Origin: Flavobacterium johnsoniae
GTDB taxonomy: Bacteria; Bacteroidota; Bacteroidia; Flavobacteriales; Flavobacteriaceae
DNA: 64,000 nt
Assembly: GCF_030388325.1 (NCBI RefSeq)
Contig: NZ_CP103794.1
Location: forward strand, 2,914,001 to 2,978,000
Direction: 5' to 3'
Below, piece after piece: positions 60,975 to 64,000 of the stretch (its first letter is position 1; each line of letters begins with the position of its first letter). The notes below the pieces were generated by a model, which saw only the letters and a list, made by a program, of their open reading frames with translations, ran no database searches and had not been told where the DNA came from. A program made the position numbers and the translations under genes.

Positions 60975-61898
60975 ATGTCGCAAGAGATAGAAGCTCGGAT
61001 TGAGAAAATACCCGTAATACGGAATCTGGCTCGACTTTTAAAGACTATAAAATTGCCTTGGCTAGAAGGATTTTCGCTGTATGATTTGCTTGAAATGTAC
61101 ACTTTAGGAATTCTTGAAGGTGCTTTCTCTTATCATGCAAGTGCAGTTTCTTTTAGTTTTTTTATGGCGTTATTTCCTTTTGCGCTATTTATTCTAAACT
61201 TAATTCCGTTTATTCCGATAGACAATTTTCAGGAAGATTTTCTACAATTCGTTCAGCAAAGTGTTCCGCCGAATACTTATGATGCAATTAATAAAATTAT
61301 AAGCGATATCTTAAATAATAGTCACTCAGGCTTATTATCATCGGGGTTTTTACTTTCTATTTTTTTAATGGCAAATGGAATTAATGGAATTTTGAGCGGT
61401 TTTGAATCGTCAAAACACGTTTTTGATAAGCGAGGATTTTTTAGGCAATATTTGGTTGCATTGGCAATTTCTCTGGTAATGACTATTATTTTGTTTGTTA
61501 CAGTGGCAACAATTGTTGTTTTTGAGGTTTTTATTCAGAAAACGATTATCCAAGATGTCTTAAGTGATCGAATTCCATTAATTATTTTAGGAAGGTATTT
61601 GTTTGTAATTTTAATGATTTTGATAACATCTTCAATATTATTACGTTATGGAACAAAGCAATATAATAAAGTGCCATTTATTAGCATTGGATCTGTTTTT
61701 ACAACGATACTAATTGTTATATCTTCATTCTTTTTTGGGATTTGGGTTATAAAATTTTCAAAATATAACGAACTTTATGGTTCTATTGGGACATTATTAA
61801 TTCTAATGTTTTATATTTGGATAAACTGTATGATTCTGCTTTTAGGGTTCGAATTGAATGCTTCTATCAGAAAATTAAAACAAAAAAAAAATAAATAA
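60975..61898 (+). CDS. YihY/BrkB-family inner membrane protein
   Basis: 307 residues with six membrane helices (about 55-75, 95-110, 145-165, 187-210, 225-245, 260-285). Signatures: FSYHASAVSFSFFMALFPFALFILNLIPFIPI near residue 50, GSIGTLLILMFYIWINCMILLLGFELNASI near residue 275, as in the YihY/UPF0761 family, once misnamed ribonuclease BN. Function unknown. The next gene starts 1 base after its stop, so it shares a transcript with DUF2147. Confidence 0.92.
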   Translation: MSQEIEARIEKIPVIRNLARLLKTIKLPWLEGFSLYDLLEMYTLGILEGAFSYHASAVSFSFFMALFPFALFILNLIPFIPIDNFQEDFLQFVQQSVPPNTYDAINKIISDILNNSHSGLLSSGFLLSIFLMANGINGILSGFESSKHVFDKRGFFRQYLVALAISLVMTIILFVTVATIVVFEVFIQKTIIQDVLSDRIPLIILGRYLFVILMILITSSILLRYGTKQYNKVPFISIGSVFTTILIVISSFFFGIWVIKFSKYNELYGSIGTLLILMFYIWINCMILLLGFELNASIRKLKQKKNK

Positions 61899-61899
61899 T

Positions 61900-62328
61900 A
61901 TGAAAAATTTGATGCTAACTATCGGAGTGTTCTTCTTTGCCCTGACCATGCAAAGTCAAAGTGTAATTGGAAAATGGAAAACCATTGATGATGAAACTGG
62001 AGAAGCAAAATCTATAGTTGAGATTTATGAAAAATCAGGAAAAGTATACGGTAAAGTTGTAGATATTCTTCGTGATAGTCATAAAAAAGACGTTTGTGTA
62101 AAGTGTGATGGTGCCGAAAAAAATAAACCAATTTTAGGAATGGTAATTATGAACGGTCTTAAAAAAGATGGTTCTGAATATAATGGAGGAACAATTTTAG
62201 ATCCTACAAGCGGTAAAAAATACAAATGCTACATCACTTTAGAATCTGCTGATAAATTAAAACTTCGCGGTTATGTTGGAGTTTCTTTGATGGGAAGAAC
62301 TCAATATTGGACAAGAGTGAAAAATTAA
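61900..62328 (+). CDS. Secreted DUF2147 protein
   Basis: 142 residues with a signal peptide (to about 20, FFFALTMQSQ). The mature part shows the DUF2147 pattern: GKWKTIDDETGEAKSIVEIYEKSGKVYGKVVDI, CVKCDGAEKNKPILGMVIMNGLKKDGSEYNGGTILDPTSGKKYKCYI, and RGYVGVSLMGRTQYWTRV. Predicted as a small beta-barrel (lipocalin-like) in the periplasm; function unknown. Located between YihY-type and metallo-beta-lactamase genes with gaps of 1 and 13 bases. Confidence 0.92.
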   Translation: MKNLMLTIGVFFFALTMQSQSVIGKWKTIDDETGEAKSIVEIYEKSGKVYGKVVDILRDSHKKDVCVKCDGAEKNKPILGMVIMNGLKKDGSEYNGGTILDPTSGKKYKCYITLESADKLKLRGYVGVSLMGRTQYWTRVKN

Positions 62329-62341
62329 TTCAATTTAATAA

Positions 62342-63088
62342 ATGCGAAAATTAGCTTCGATAATTTTATTCTTAGTTGTAGTTTCAAATAGTTTCGGACA
62401 ATCTAAGAATTCGCCATTACAAATAAGTCATCTTTTGGGTGACTTTTATGTTTATAGAACATTTAGCGATTATAAAGGAACAAAGATTTCTGCCAATGCC
62501 TTGTATTTGGTTACAGATAAAGGCGTTGTGCTTTTTGATGCGCCTTGGGATAAAGATATGTTTCAGCCGCTTTTAGACAGTATTAAGGCAAAACATCACA
62601 AAGAAGTGATTATGCTTTTTGCAACACATTCTCATGACGATCGCGCGGGAGGATTTGATTTTTATAGAAAAAAAGGAATTAAAACTTATTCTATTAAATT
62701 AACTGATGATATTCTTAAAAAAGAAAACAAACCAAGAGCAGAATTTATTATTCCGAACGACAAAACGTTTACAGTTGGGCAGCATACTTTTGAGGTTTGT
62801 TATCCAGGAAAAGGACATGCATCTGACAATGTAGTAGTTTGGTTTAACAAAGAAAAAGTACTTTACGGCGGTTGTTTTATAAAAAGTACCGACGCAAAAG
62901 ATTTAGGTTATTTGGGTGATTCTGATGTGAAAGAATGGAAGACTTCTATTGCAAAAGTTCAATCGAAATTCAAAAATCCTAAATATATTATTCCAGGTCA
63001 CGAAGGCTGGAATAGTCTAGAATCTTTAAACCATACTTTGAAAATGGTTAATGAGTATTTGGCTCAAAAATCTGCTGGAAAAAAGTAA
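62342..63088 (+). CDS. Subclass B1 metallo-beta-lactamase (JOHN/IND type)
   Basis: 248 residues; signal peptide to about 19 (IILFLVVVSNSFGQ) exports it to the periplasm, where it hydrolyses beta-lactams, usually including carbapenems. All B1 zinc ligands are present: H96, H98, D100 in ATHSHDDRAGG; H159 in GKGHASDN; C178 in GGCFIKS; H220 in IPGHEGW. Length and motif wording fit the chromosomal flavobacterial group (JOHN-1, IND, EBR). It lies in a housekeeping row, between DUF2147 and priA, with no mobile elements, so it appears intrinsic to the species. Confidence 0.93.
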   Translation: MRKLASIILFLVVVSNSFGQSKNSPLQISHLLGDFYVYRTFSDYKGTKISANALYLVTDKGVVLFDAPWDKDMFQPLLDSIKAKHHKEVIMLFATHSHDDRAGGFDFYRKKGIKTYSIKLTDDILKKENKPRAEFIIPNDKTFTVGQHTFEVCYPGKGHASDNVVVWFNKEKVLYGGCFIKSTDAKDLGYLGDSDVKEWKTSIAKVQSKFKNPKYIIPGHEGWNSLESLNHTLKMVNEYLAQKSAGKK

Positions 63089-63112
63089 CTTTGCAATCCT
63101 ATTATATAGTAC

Positions 63113-64000
63113 ATGTTTTTTATCGAAGTTATTTTACCGCTTTCCTTAGCAAAAACCTTTACGTATCGTATTTCTGAGGCCGAATATCATTTCATTAAGA
63201 AAGGAATGCGTGTTGCGGTACCTTTTGGAAAAAGTAAAATATACACGGCTCTGGTTTTGGATGTTCATGAAAATGCGCCAACGCTCTACGAGGCAAAAGA
63301 AATTCATGAGATTTTAGATGAAAAACCAATTGCAACCGAAATCCAGATTAAACACTGGCTTTGGATTGCTAATTATTATATGTGCGGAATTGGAGATGTG
63401 TATCGCGGCGCTTTTCCAAGTGGATTATTATTAGAAAGCGAAACTATTATTTCACATAAAGCCGATGTAATAATTAATGATAGCGAACTTTCAGATGATG
63501 AATTCTTAATTTATGAAGCGCTACATCATCAAAGCTCTTTGAAGGTTCAGGAAATCGTTTCAATTTTAAATAAAAAAAATATACTTCCTACACTTCAAAA
63601 ATTAATAGCAAGAGATGTTATTTTTTTAGAAGAAGAAATTAAAGAAACTTACAAGCCAAAATTAGTTCGATATGTAAAATTGCATGCCAAATATGAATCG
63701 GATAATGGCTTGCAAGAATTATTGGAAGTATTAAAAAGTGCCAATAAGCAAAAAGAAATTGTTTTAACTTATTTTCAGTTAAGTGCATCTGAAAAAAAGC
63801 CGATTACGGTAAAGAAACTTACTGAAGTTTCAAATTCTACATCAACAACTGTAAAGGCTTTAATAGAAAAAGAAATATTCGAAGAATATTTTTTACAGCA
63901 TGATCGAGTTACTTTTAATGGAGAAAAATCAGAAAAAGAACTTGTGTTGAGTGAAGCGCAAGAAACTGCTTTTACTGCAATAAAAAATAGTTTTTCTGAG
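63113..64000 (+). CDS. priA: Primosomal protein N' (PriA), N-terminal part
   Basis: An ATG at 63113 opens a frame that runs unbroken for 296 codons to the window edge, so only the 5' part is present. It begins MFFIEVILPLSLAKTFTYRIS and continues GMRVAVPFGKSKIYTALVLDV, WLWIANYYMCGIGDVYRGAFPSGLLL, matching the PriA 3'-DNA-binding domain; the winged-helix domain follows, and the sequence stops before the helicase Walker A. Restarts stalled replication forks. It follows the beta-lactamase gene by 24 bases. Confidence 0.93.
   Translation, partial: MFFIEVILPLSLAKTFTYRISEAEYHFIKKGMRVAVPFGKSKIYTALVLDVHENAPTLYEAKEIHEILDEKPIATEIQIKHWLWIANYYMCGIGDVYRGAFPSGLLLESETIISHKADVIINDSELSDDEFLIYEALHHQSSLKVQEIVSILNKKNILPTLQKLIARDVIFLEEEIKETYKPKLVRYVKLHAKYESDNGLQELLEVLKSANKQKEIVLTYFQLSASEKKPITVKKLTEVSNSTSTTVKALIEKEIFEEYFLQHDRVTFNGEKSEKELVLSEAQETAFTAIKNSFSE

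Overview
The window looks like chromosomal DNA of a Flavobacterium close to F. johnsoniae. It is about two-thirds A+T. It carries a SusC/SusD pair, and several upstream regions contain the Bacteroidota -7 element TAnnTTTG instead of a sigma-70 box. Lipoprotein signals are common, dnaK stands alone, and a class B1 metallo-beta-lactamase of the JOHN/IND kind is present. Many intergenic gaps hold short interspersed repeats of a type common in flavobacteria. I see no rRNA, tRNA, CRISPR array, insertion sequence or prophage.

Region by region. 1-6.6 kb: the end of a DbpA-like RNA helicase, a secreted orphan, then a housekeeping block (PhnA-like protein, coaD, DUF421 membrane protein, ddl, and divergently a PASTA protein with an RluD-type pseudouridine synthase). 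6.6-15.3 kb: a long minus-strand run of small transcription units (half-degenerate ABC protein, sulfurtransferase/ThuA/DUF1398 operon, alpha/beta hydrolase, MscS channel with lipoprotein and thioesterase, SRPBCC protein, Na+/H+ antiporter with a small membrane protein). 15.3-16.4 kb: an A+T-rich accessory patch with a leucine-rich-repeat remnant and a glycosyltransferase-like gene. 16.8-23.4 kb: dnaK, corA, pta and ackA. The dnaK upstream region carries an unusual cluster of TGNCA motifs.

23.5-40.9 kb is the main accessory region, a polysaccharide utilization locus. In order it has a transmembrane beta-propeller/LuxR-type regulator, SusC, SusD, a LamG lipoprotein, a GH144-type endo-glucanase, an esterase-like hydrolase, a GH3 beta-glucosidase, a lipoprotein glycerophosphodiester phosphodiesterase, a GH43-like enzyme with F5/8C and FN3 domains, and an M28 peptidase. 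GH144 plus GH3 points to beta-1,2-glucan. The phosphodiesterase and esterase suggest that the natural substrate could be decorated osmoregulated periplasmic glucans of other bacteria. This is my best candidate for an undescribed system.

41-48 kb: a Coq4-like protein, a YiiX-type cysteine hydrolase, an outer-membrane barrel with kdsA, and a minus-strand set pairing an alkylglycerol-monooxygenase-like enzyme with a lysoplasmalogenase-like protein, a possible ether-lipid turnover unit. 47.7-54.7 kb: the core block clpS, prmA, tpiA, TlpA-like protein, BT_3928-type protein, DUF1599, divergent folP, a lipoprotein and rlmH. 55-59.7 kb: an exported adenosine-deaminase-like protein, a GNAT/OsmC/pirin operon and a HEAT-repeat DNA alkylation repair protein. 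60-64 kb: nadC, a YihY-type membrane protein, DUF2147, the metallo-beta-lactamase, and the start of priA, which runs off the window.
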